Assembly (NCBI RefSeq): GCF_050436995.1
Contig: NC_134776.1
Location: 14,983,001-15,047,000 of the forward strand
Direction: 5' to 3'
Length of the DNA stretch: 64,000 bases
Source: Anticarsia gemmatalis
Lineage: Eukaryota > Arthropoda > Insecta > Lepidoptera > Erebidae
Part shown: positions 35,412-47,400 of the stretch, in pieces
How the letters are laid out: each line of letters begins with the position of its first letter
How positions within the stretch are numbered: position 1 is the stretch's first letter
Made by a program: the position numbers and the translations under genes
The notes under the pieces: generated by a model
The model's database searches: none
What the model saw: the letters and a program-made list of their open reading frames with translations, nothing else
Told to the model about the DNA's origin: nothing

Positions 35412-38400
35412 GTAACAAAACTTTTCTAAATTGACATTTGTTAATAATAAATGCAATGCATTGAGTAATCATTAAAATATTTGTAGATAACTATGACTAG
35501 AGGACAAAATGTTACTGCAACGGATCCTGGAACTAATAAAGAAGTAGGTAACTCTTTTATAAATTGAAATTAATTTATCTACTCAAACAATTCAAGTTGC
35601 TGAACATTATATTGTAATCACATGAGGTTCAAATTAACTGTGAATGACTAGTATTGAGGTTTTTGACGTAAAGTGGTGAATGAATGAATACCGGTAGATA
35701 ACAGCCTGATTTATCGTGTGCGTTCGCGCAGCGGAATGTTGTTGAATTTAAAGATATTAATTATGCAGATATTTAGTGTATGACGTCGTATAATTGTGTA
35801 TGGTAAAAAAAAAATTGTGTACGCAGCCATTGTGGAGAAATTCACCAAAAACTGATTCCGCTGGGCGAACGTTGTCCTGGCGGAACTTATTTTAATCCAT
35901 AGACTTTAGAAGAAAAGAGGTGTGTCCAAAAATTAGTGTGTATTTGTGTGTAATTGTGTATGTATGAATAAAATGAGTGCATGCATAAACTTCGGAGAAA
36001 TTCAAGTTTCCGCTACGCGAACGTTTGGCCATTAGCTAGTTTTCATATAAAGCGCTTACATAGAGAGCTGTAGATTTTTACATACGTTGTTTTGAATTTG
36101 TTTATATTTGTTTAAAAAACAGATTTAGAAAAAATCGTAGGGCTTAAAAGATAAAAATATAAACGTAAAATACACTTAATAGGTCTTAGTTCTTAAAGTA
36201 TGCACTTTGGGGTCTAGATTTTCACGTTTATACAAACCTTGTAAGTATCTGAAACATGTTGCCAAGTATCAATGATGTTCCGTTAGTAATTAAAGAGTTA
36301 AAGGACAATTTTACCATGAATAGATCACTGTTTACAAAACAGTCAAATATCACGACGTTCTAAAGGAATTGCATGGTAAAATGTATGCCAAAAATTAGTT
36401 TATTCATTCAACTATTCACATGCAAAATTTCATGTCATTAAATTGAGTAATTCAAGAAATCAATTAAAATACTGACGAAGCATCGAAAACCTACATAACC
36501 CGACCAAGTTCGGATAGCTACAAAAAAGCGTCCATGCAATATATTTAGGTAACATCCCAAAATTTACCGTATAATACCGGTATTGAATTGGTATAGGTGA
36601 TAACACAGTTGTTGTTTCGATATAATTTAAAGGTCATTTATTTTTGTACACCAAATTGTTGTTCAATTGTTCTGATTTTTCAGCTCCAGAATTGACTGGA
36701 ATAATTCCGGAGTTCCGATAGGTATTCACATTTTTTAAAAGTTAATATTTTGATTTAATTATATTCTTGTGAACGCACGTAATTTAACGTCTGTGGAATA
36801 TTCCACAAACTGCTAGTCGAACAGGACGCGCGCGGCTTCCCGCTTGAAACGGTACTTCCATCCTTGAAGAAAAGAGAGGGCAATAATATGTAATATACTT
36901 AATAAAAAAATTTTTTGTACACGGATATTTAAATAGAAAAGTACTTGTTAATTGAAGATTTGTTTTTATCGTAGATAGTTGGGTTATTATTAAAAAAATA
37001 TTTTTAATTCAAGAAATGCAATTGTTTTATTTTTTCCTAACGCTTGTGTACGGAACTGTACCATATTAGTAAATACTATATTGGAAGGTTAAGAACGTCT
37101 CTTAGATATATGGCTGGGCCGCTTTTTTGTAGCTATCCGAACTTGGTCGGGTTATGTAGGTTTTCGATGCTTCGTCAGTATTTTAATTGATTTCTTTAAT
37201 TACTAAATTTAATGACATGAAATTTTGCATGTGAATAGTTGAATGAATAAACTAATTTTTGGCATACATTTTACCATGCAATTCCTTTAGAACGTCGTGA
37301 TATTTGACTGTTTTGTAAACAGTGATCTATTCATGGTAAAATTGTCCTTTAACTCTTTAATTACTAACGGAACATCATTGATACTTGGCAACATGTTTCA
37401 GATACTTACAAGGTTTGTATAAACGTGAAAATCTAGACCCCAAAGTGCATACTTTAAGAACTAAGACCTATTAAGTGTATTTTACGTTTATATTTTTATC
37501 TTTTAAGCCCTACGATTTTTTCTAAATCTGTTTTTTAAACAAATATAAACAAATTCAAAACAACGTATGTAAAAATCTACAGCTCTCTATGTAAGCGCTT
37601 TATATGAAAACTAGCTAATGGCCAAACGTTCGCGTAGCGGAAACTTGAATTTCTCCGAAGTTTATGCATGCACTCATTTTATTCATACATACACAATTAC
37701 ACACAAATACACACTAATTTTTGGACACACCTCTTTTCTTCTAAAGTCTATGGATTAAAATAAGTTCCGCCAGGACAACGTTCGCCCAGCGGAATCAGTT
37801 TTTGGTGAATTTCTCCACAATGGCTGCGTACACAATTTTTTTTTTACCATACACAATTATACGACGTCATACACTAAATATCTGCATAATTAATATCTTT
37901 AAATTCAACAACATTCCGCTGCGCGAACGCACACGATTTATCAGCCCGTTTTCTTAATAAACTCTTTGTTGAGTTGACAATATAATCTATACTAATATTA
38001 TAAAGCTGAAGAGTTTGTTTGTTTGTTTGTTTGATTGTTTGTTTGTTTGTTTGTTTCTTTGAACGCGCTAATCTCCGGAACTACTGGTCCGATTTGAAAA
38101 AATCTTTCAGTGGTAGTTAGCCTATTTATCGAGGAAGGCTATAGGCTATATAACATCACGCTACGGACATTAGAAGCGGAGTAGCAACGAAAAATGTTAC
38201 AAAAACGGGGAAAATTTTGGTCCATTCTCTTAGGAGACGCAAGCGAAGTTGCGCAGGTCAGCTAGTTGTGAATTATATCGATACTAATATTCTTAATACA
38301 CAATTAAGCAAATGCCTTTAATGTAACAATAAAATCAGCAGATTTGTACGATACGTTACATGGTTACTTACTATATTACAGCTTATTATAACAACGTTGT

Positions 38401-41400
38401 TTTTCTTGTATCTATAACACAAACACTGACTGACACAGGTCTATAAAAGTTTTTTTCACAGGTTCTAAAGAGGCAGTGTTCCGCTAAGGTAATCGTATAT
38501 CTCTCAATATCTTTAACTAATAAAACAAAATAGCCAATCACATTTTTTTATACCAGTTTTTACTCTTCATCTCCTGGAATTAATTTGTAGGTATTGTGTG
38601 TGTTATATCATCGAGCTAAGCAAACGTCAAATATTTTTTTTATATATTTTCTAGTGTAAAGGCACGGAATGCTTCGCAGGTGTACGTATTATCACTTTTA
38701 ATTACATTTATACTTTAGAATACGCTCCTTGATGAAATGACTACTTATTCCATCGTTCTGACGCACGTTGCTTAAAGTAAGTAACAAAAGATCTAAACTA
38801 TCGTAGATTGGTACGCGACCGGACATGCACTATGTCATCTTAGAACTCATTTATGTTTTTCGTGCGACACGTACGAGCGATATTGTTGAATATGGTTGCT
38901 ACGCTACCGATATTTTATCGTTGCCATGTACAACCAACCATTCTGAGTTGTTTTTCCTCAGATTGTCATGGTCCTGAAAAGCTCCAATGTTGAGGGAAAT
39001 CTCTACGCCGAACTTAAAGCCTGCACTACACTACTCGCGAAGTTGATCGAGGTTGAACGAATACTTAGAAGGGCACTTCGGTTCGCTTCGTGCAACTTCG
39101 CCTCGCCTCGGACGACTTCCATTCGTTGTCAGTTTTTGCGCCCGAGTCAAAGGACTCGAAGTGTCCCGAAGTTCGAACACGAAGTGTCTTACTGCACTAC
39201 TCGGCTCACTTCAGTTCACATCGAGACGTCATGAGCACATGTTGTATTCAACGTTCCGTAGCCAGTTCACAGAACACGCTTAACAGAATTTTTATAATGA
39301 GCTATATACAATGGACGCAAGAACAAAATCTCTTGTTCCTGGAAACACTGCAATCGGAGCCAGTTATTTGGGGCCCAAATGAAAGACAAAAAAAAAAGTC
39401 AATGATGCTTGGTTGCGTATTCAGGAAATCCTCAAAATACCCTCAGCGGAATCAAAGAAAAAGAAAGAGTCTCTTATTGCCACATATAGGGGCTACAACA
39501 GGAAAAAAGAGGCATCGATTAAATCTGGTGCATTGCAATCATCCACCATCTTCTTTTTCTTCATTTCTTTTTAATTTTCGTTGAATTATGAACACTCACG
39601 TAGTTACAAGTTCATACATACTATAATGCGAAAAGACTTTTTCCCCGACCTAATAAATAAGGAACGGACGATTTTTGAACTGTGCGTCTCGTTACGGACG
39701 CGCGGAACAGGTGGCGTGATGTGATAGGCCACGCTGTTCAGTTGACAAGCATTCGTTGACGCGCTCACATATTGCATTTCGTTGTCGCCATTTGAATAAT
39801 CGAATTACCACTATTGAGTATTGACAAGTTAATCATAAAATGGATACCGATGAAGAAGATAGTGTTTCTATATCTTTTAATGAAACAAACTTTGAGCTCT
39901 AGAACTGAAAGAGGTAATTTACTGCCTGAATGTACTTTACTCGATGGCACATTGTTGGAATATGTGTGAAGTGCCTGCCAGAAAAAACTGTTAAAATCAA
40001 AGGTCATCGCAATAGTAACTCAAATTTTGTTAGTCACTTGAAGCGTAAACATGGTGCCATAGCTGTCACAGAATATCGTAACTACCTTTTTAAAAATAAG
40101 AAATGAAAAATAATGAACTCCTCTAGAAATATTATAGCAGCAGAAATTATACAAAAACAAAGGCCCTGTCTCTCAAAAACAATTTGATGCGGATTTGGTA
40201 AATTATTTTATTAACTCAATGATACCATTACGAAGTATAGAAGATCCATATTTTAAAAGCATGATTCATAAGATTATGAATCATGCTTTTAAAATATGGA
40301 ATACAAACGAAGAAGTAAAAATTCCAAGTCGAAAATCTTTTGGAAAAAACATTGTGCATCATTACTTTAAACAGAATTGCGAGTTGAAAGAAAAGCTAGC
40401 AGCGGCGAATCATTTGTGTACTGTTACTGACATTTGGTCTGATAAGGAAAGAAGCTTTCTTGGTGACACTATTCATTGGATTGATGAAAAACTAGAAACG
40501 AAATCAGCTGCTTTAGCTTGTCGTTGCCTTAGGGGTGCACATACGTTTGATCGAAATAAAGACATGTTAATGGAAATCTACTCAGATTTTGAATTGGATT
40601 TATCCAAAATTAAAGCAGCCGTGCGAGATAATGGTTAAAACTTTATGAAAGCTTTCAAAACGTTCGGTGTTAAATCTAAATCAATACTGGCTGCAATTAG
40701 TGAAAGCGAATCTATAATCAGTGACAGTGAGGAAATTATTGAAACTACCGTCGAAGACATAATGTTCGTTGATGTTAACTCATTGTCTCCAAATTACCAA
40801 GACCAGAAGGATGCGGAATTAATAACACTACCGGATCATTATAGATGTTGTGCACATACACTTAACTTATGTGCAAGTTCTGACGTTACATATTTATTGC
40901 AAGATGAAACCACTCCGTTAGGTACTATGCATAAAGTTCCCAAGATAGGTGATGGGCGGGTGGTGTCACGTCCATCGTCTATGGTGTTTGATGTCGTCAC
41001 TATCCACCCAGGCGGCATCACCCAAGGTAGGGCCCCCCTACAGGGGGCGAGCCGCGCATGGCGTGCGTCTTGCGGTACTAGCTCATAGCGGTTATCCCGG
41101 CGCACGTCTTTGCGGAAGCGGTTGGACACTCGTCAGGTTTTTAGTGGGCTCTACGGCGGACCACATCCCCCGTTTGCGCAGTCCCAGTGCGGCGGGGACC
41201 TAGCCGAGTCGACCTTTTACAGCGACCCCGACTGATTTCCCTGACGAAAAAAAAAAGGTACTATGCATAAACAGGTGATGTTAAAATAACGAGCTGTGGA
41301 ATTACGTCGGACGAAATAATCAAAAACATCCTTGGACATACATTATCACGGCCAGGAGCTACGCGATGGAATAGTCTTTACGACTCTTTGAAACAAATAG

Positions 41401-44400
41401 CAAGTATAAAAAGCAAAATTTTGCAGTTATATCGCGGTTTGGGCAACAGAAATACAATTAAAGACGACGAATTTACTTAGGAGAATATGTTGATTCTGCG
41501 GCGGAGAAAGTTTTTTCTAAAAAACTCGAAAAAATAGGCCTGGGCATTTCTACAAAAAAAAATTTGGTTGCCCAGCTCGGCGACCCATATACTAAACTTT
41601 ATCCCCCCTTACTTTAAACAACGTGCGTCATCATAACTACTGAATGTCGTGCGTCAAAACAATAAGTGATATATTTTCCAAAAATAATTACAGGATTATG
41701 ACTGAAGTACCCTTGGTAATTTTAGTTAGTCACTCATTACCTATATAATTAATCGTTTACAATTAATGTTACTTTATGATTATTCAACAGTGTAGGGGCC
41801 AGATGTCATCTGCTGTGGTTAGTATAAATTAATAGAATATTAAAATCAACAACACTTCGTTTACATAATGGATTACGTCTGCATGATATGGGGACTGTTT
41901 AGGGTGCCTTTCTAATAGAGTCCAGAGATGCGCTTTGCAGCTAGAGGAAAATTTTAATTAACATAAATGTATTGAAAGAGACTTTTCATCGAGAATGCAA
42001 GTTACCCTGTAGCAAAGGGTATCCTCGTCTTAATGTTATTGCTATTTAAAACTACATATTATATCAAAATCGACCTACGCAAAAATATTAATAAAAGAAA
42101 TGCAACGACTTAATTTTTTTTTTTTTTTGTATTCAGGCCGTGGGATATAACACTTCTGCAATTGTACGTATTGAAATTTTATTACTATTCTGATTTCAAT
42201 CAACAGCTGTAGCGTAGACTTGCAAACTGAGTGACCTTGCACCCCATGCACATCGCAATTTACAAAATCAAAAATGTAAAAGAAAAATGGTATTTGGGAG
42301 GCTTTGCAAAAGCTAAATTCACTGGATTAAAATGTCAAATAACTTTTAGTATGGTCCAACAATATTTTCAAAATCTCTTGTACCTTCATTTGGTTGGAAA
42401 ATATAATCACGAAATCACTATATTTGTATAATTTCAGACCCATGGAGATTTGTCAACGGTTGAGGTAAAATAAGTTAATGTTTTACTTACATTAAAAAAG
42501 GATAGATTATCGAATCCTACACCCAAAACAATGCAAGAAAGCTTACCTCCTTGGTTCTATTATATTACCAATGCTAAAATGTATAACCAGATGGTCGGTA
42601 AAAACGAAATAAGAGATTTTGATTATTATCTTATTATCGATATTAATATTTTTTGTTACAGTGCTATGGTCCATTTTGCCATACAGTGGTAAATACAATA
42701 AAAAATAATGAATGTTATATAATAATATGTCATGTTTAATACAAATGTATAGGTAGGTACATTAATCATGTTTTTTTTATAGTGCGACGGCCGATCTAAT
42801 GTTTGCATGGCTAAGGTGATTTTATTGCAGATTTTTAAATTAAAATAGCTGAATAATTGCAATTCACTATAATAGCGCAAATCTTTCGTTTTCAGTGTAT
42901 TGGCCGATCATGCACGTCAATAGTGGGTATTTAACACTCCCAAAACTATACAACCGCCAATGTTCCCAACTCTAATACATATTTAAGTCATAACCACGGT
43001 TCCCAACTTAGGGGTTTTCCCCCTAGATTTAGGGGGTAAATGAGTGAGTTGGGATTTCTTTAAGAGTTTAGGGGTTTTCTGAAACCCCCCTAAACATATA
43101 AAACTCCTAAAGAAATCCCAACTCACTCATTTACCCCCTAAATCTAGGGGGAAAACCCCTAAGTTGGGAATCGTGACAACCACTTTTTATAGGCGCATTT
43201 AAAACGTGGTTGGACAGTGTGGCTTTCCACAAATTATCTTTACGCTTTTGGGGAAAAAAACTATTTTTTCAGTTAGGATATTGCAATAGTGTTTTAGCTT
43301 CCCCTCTGTCTGATGAGGCTTTATGTTTGTATAGGTTGACTGAATTGTGTCTTGATTGATTATACCTAGTCAATTCGGTTGCAGTCCTGCCACTATAAAC
43401 AGTTATTGTAGTAATATGGTCTTAATGCACTTATTTCTTAGGTATTAGAATAATTATTATTTTTTGTTGTTTTGTAACATTTCTTTGTTAAACTTTATTG
43501 GGTGATATAATCGCTGAGCGATTAAACCCATTAAATAAATAAAAAAAATATAAAAAAAACTTATTTTTTATTCAATCAACTTTAGATCAGAAAATAAAGT
43601 TACCTTCTATTAAATAATTTATTTAGGACAAAGGAAATGAAAAGTTTTACGTGCTATGTGAACTAGACGACAACGTCTTACAATAATCTTTTTAACATAC
43701 ATACATAGGTACCATTATACCTAATTAGGCGGTATTAATTTTATGTTATTATTTTATGTAATATAGTTATTTAAATTGAGTTTCTGTTGTATAAATGTTG
43801 GTAACACTGTAATTGGGTATTTTATATAAGTTTTTATCTTTTTTAATTGTCTGTTTTTGATTTATATGTATACTATACCTGTTGTGTTACCTGTAAATAA
43901 ATAAAATAAAAAAATGTAAAATTCACATATGACGTATACATACACAGACATATACATTTCATACAAATGATATCGAAAATAATATTCATAACATATTCAA
44001 TTTATAGTGTCGTGCGGTATCTTGTCTTACCTATGTGAGTATAACTAATAGAACTAAGTGATATGCCATTTTAGTTCAAAAGTTCACAGTTTACCACTAA
44101 AGTCATATTAGTATTATTAGGTCGGGGAAAAAGACTTTTCGCATTATAGTATCTATGTATGAACAGTTCATTAGGTTTCTTTCAGTGAGCTCGTGAGGTA
44201 CCCAAATATCAAGCTTTTTTGTGTAAAGAAAGGTTTTATTACAAGTTCATACATACTATAATGCGAAAAGACTTTTTCCCCGACCTAATAAATAAAACTC
44301 AAGAACAAACGTTTTAAGTTGCTTGTGTTTATTTGAAAAAAAAACTGGGCAATTCTCTGTAGCGTGTAAAGAAGTATAAAACTAGCATAATCTTCAAATC

Positions 44401-47400
44401 CTGGCAAAAAAAGAACTAGAAATTTTGTAAATAAAAATGTATTAAATTTGCATTCGTATGTAGCATAGGGCAGATTTAAGTCATGAACTTAGTACTTATC
44501 TATCGGAACGATGCCGTAAAATTACACTTATTTTTAAAGTTATATTCCGTTGTTTATTTCAGGGCGATGGGTACCTGTCTACTTCAAATGTAAGTCTGTT
44601 TAATACTTCACTACTTGCAATAATTTAAACCAACAAAAAAAGAAGGAAAAATTAAAGTAATAAGAGTATTTCTCTACGTTTGTTTATGATATTTATTTGT
44701 TCAGAGTGGGATGAAAAATTTATTTAAATTAAGAATAAATACAACTTAGGCCGAGTGTGGAACAATTTTTGAAAACAAATTCTTGTACGTGTTGCAAGGA
44801 ATGTAAAATTGTATAAAAACATATGAAGTTACATACAACTACATATTAGATTTGTATTATTTCCCTATTTTGCTAAAAGAAATACTAACACTTTTCTTAA
44901 TTCAATTACATTTCAGTGCTTCGGACATAAGTGTCAATCGAACGTGAGTATCATATATATAAAATTTAAAACCAAACCACACATCAAACAAGTCTAAACA
45001 ACATACAACTAATACTTACAATACAATATGCTCAAAATTCTAACGCGAATGGAATAAGCGGTATTAAATAGCACAATGCACGGACGAAGTCCGGGCAGTC
45101 CACTAGTTTCTAATTTTTCGGCTCTCGGCGTCTTCTTGAATATGGCAGGAAATATTTCTTAGGCGGTGTGCAAGTTAGCAGTGCCAGCAATAAGATGTCC
45201 CCTGAAACCAGTGAGGCTAACCAATCTATAAATAGGTATAGCCTACTGGTATTGTTTCCACAGTTTGCCATAAGAGCAACACAAGGCACCTTAAGCTCGG
45301 GCTTGAGTGTTACAAAACACCACCTCCAAAACCCCCGTTTCACAGTTCCGTTCGACAAAGTGTCAATTACTGTTATCGGTTTCTGCGGGCACCGCCCCGG
45401 CCAGAACGAGTCAGGCAAATGGCGGTATGCTATCACTATACATAAAAGTCAAAAAACACGACCACAACATCACATACAAAAGGGATCATAGCCCATTCTC
45501 TATCTTTGCCTTTGATGCATTTATCCACATTATTGCACTTATCCACAAATGTAAAGAAAAAAAAATTACTATCGTAAATAGAAAATACTTAAAAATAATC
45601 TATGGCACGTCATAATGGCCTGTCAAATATTTTTCTGCACCAATATTTATTAAAATTTACAACATTTTAAATAGTAACCATAAAATTCAAAAATAATATG
45701 ACATCAAAAACAATGCCGTATAAGCCTCAGATCAAGAGTACATGTTCCACCCGCGGGCTCGTCGCACAGCTCCGCCCTGCAGCCGTCGATACCTGCACCA
45801 CCACCACCCGCTACTGTTGAGGCGTCAAGCTCATCTTTAAGCGAGAACTACTGGCCGCCGTTGTCGTCAACACCGACGAGAATAAAGCTTAAATCTGAAT
45901 CCCTTGGCCCACTGCTACGAACAGCTTAAATCTGAATCCCTTGGCCCACTGCTACGAACAGTGTCCTCGCAACCGGCGGCAGTGTGCAGCGCATAAAGTG
46001 GACATTAAAAGTAAACAAGAATGCTGGCGTCGGTAACCTGGTTACGCTTCGGTGATCTCTTTGGACAAACGAAGTGTTTTGTCTGTGCAATAGCTGACGA
46101 AGTTGCCAAGATTAACAACTACCGGAAATATATTATAAGGGACGGCACAATTACGTGCGCCGGGCTTGTCATCAGCCATGTTAGTTTTCGGCTGTTCGCG
46201 TTGCCGATGAAGAATACTTGCACAGGATAATCAACCAGCAACTTGCTCTGAAATACAGACTTGCGATCGTCGAGGTGTCTAACTTCTTGAAATGACCTAA
46301 TCATTTTACACTGGGAAGGGCTATATACACACACCGCACTATAATCTTGAACAAACCGGATAAAGTCGTTGAGAACTGATCAGAGCGCGTCGCAATAATC
46401 GTCGGCATCACCGTCCCTCATGACGAGAATCTCGTGAAAGCCGGAAAAGATAAACAAGTTAAACATTTGTGTGTAACTAGTATATTACTACTGACTATTT
46501 TGTTTTTATTAATGCCCGGTTTACATTATTCTAGTCCAGCGATCCAGTCCAGCATTGGATTGTTTGGTGGAAAAATGTAAACCGGCACAGGAATTGTTGC
46601 TTAGACTTTTTTGATGTATGTATCGCCGGTCCCAACGTACCATCCCTCAAGAGGTACTTACGGGATTTGCTTTTTTTGTTTCCGTGACCTTCCGGTTGTC
46701 ATACACTTTCGATTGATCAAAGAAAAATAGGTAAAAATGCTTTAATTCTACCCTAAATCAACACTCGACAAACCCCAGAACTACAACACTTCCAATGTAA
46801 AATGTCACCAGTGAGAGTTAAGTCATTTTACATCGGCAAGTCAACCACCCCCCCGTGCGCCTCCCCCGTAACTCCCACATGCGGGCAAGTTGCGCTCGCG
46901 CAAAAAAGAAAATGAAAATTTGTAAAAGATAAAGGTAAAACCATCAAAATATCATCAGGTAAGCTGAATTTGACGTTTCATTTTATTGTACCTTCTTCAA
47001 CTGTAATTATTAGTCAGTAAAAAGTATATTTTTAATTACATTACTTTTTTTGGTAATCTAAACAAGCTTTATTCAATTCCGACGTAATTAGTCGCTTTTG
47101 GAAGTTACGTTATTTTACTTGGGAATGTTTTGAATCAGAAAAGTCTTAAGTAACTACTGTTTTAAGTAACTGCCACTTAAGTTATTTTACATCGGGAATA
47201 TTAAATTAAAAATGTAAGTAATTACCATTTCTGTTATTTTTTTTGGGTCCATTATCGCTAGCATCAAAACATGAACACTAAGATCTGGAAAAAGATATAC
47301 ATCTATTGAAGCCGTGGCTCAAATCCATGCAAAAATGAGTCCTACGCCACCCTCAGCTCCATGAGTTTCAAACTTGCTCGGTGATAAAATACTGTCAGAT

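Larger units (their letters stand above)
39840..41520 (+). pseudogene. hAT-type transposase pseudogene with BED finger
   Basis: Pieces in order: an acidic N-terminus (MDTDEEDSVSISFNETNFEL), a BED-type finger around 39965-40080 (CVKCLPEK then FVSHLKRKHG), a helical part with LAAANHLCTVTDIWSD, an acidic spacer, DHYRCCAHTLNLCAS, and after an insertion TRWNSLYDSLKQIASIKSKI. These are hAT landmarks (BED, CAHTLNL, TRWNS). Frameshifts, stops and a retroposed insertion (40936-41256) inactivate it. The C-terminal dimerisation region is lost. It lies in intron 4 of the microexon gene. Confidence 0.72.

Noticed and set aside
36681..36721. Possible exon in the loop of the giant palindrome after tttttcag
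   Set aside because: No phase-0 reading without a stop; the sequence is a small hairpin inside the element.
38319..38342. Possible small exon between aatcag and gttact
   Set aside because: 24 nt long and without the repeat pattern; the surrounding signals are weak.
39053..39283. Overlapping ORFs of 76-164 codons before the MADF remnant
   Set aside because: Three frames open at once in a repeat-rich GC patch; only the MADF part has a recognisable pattern.
40839..41203. ORFs of 84-147 codons on both strands around 41 kb
   Set aside because: They run into the retroposed GC-rich fragment and mix two unrelated sequences.
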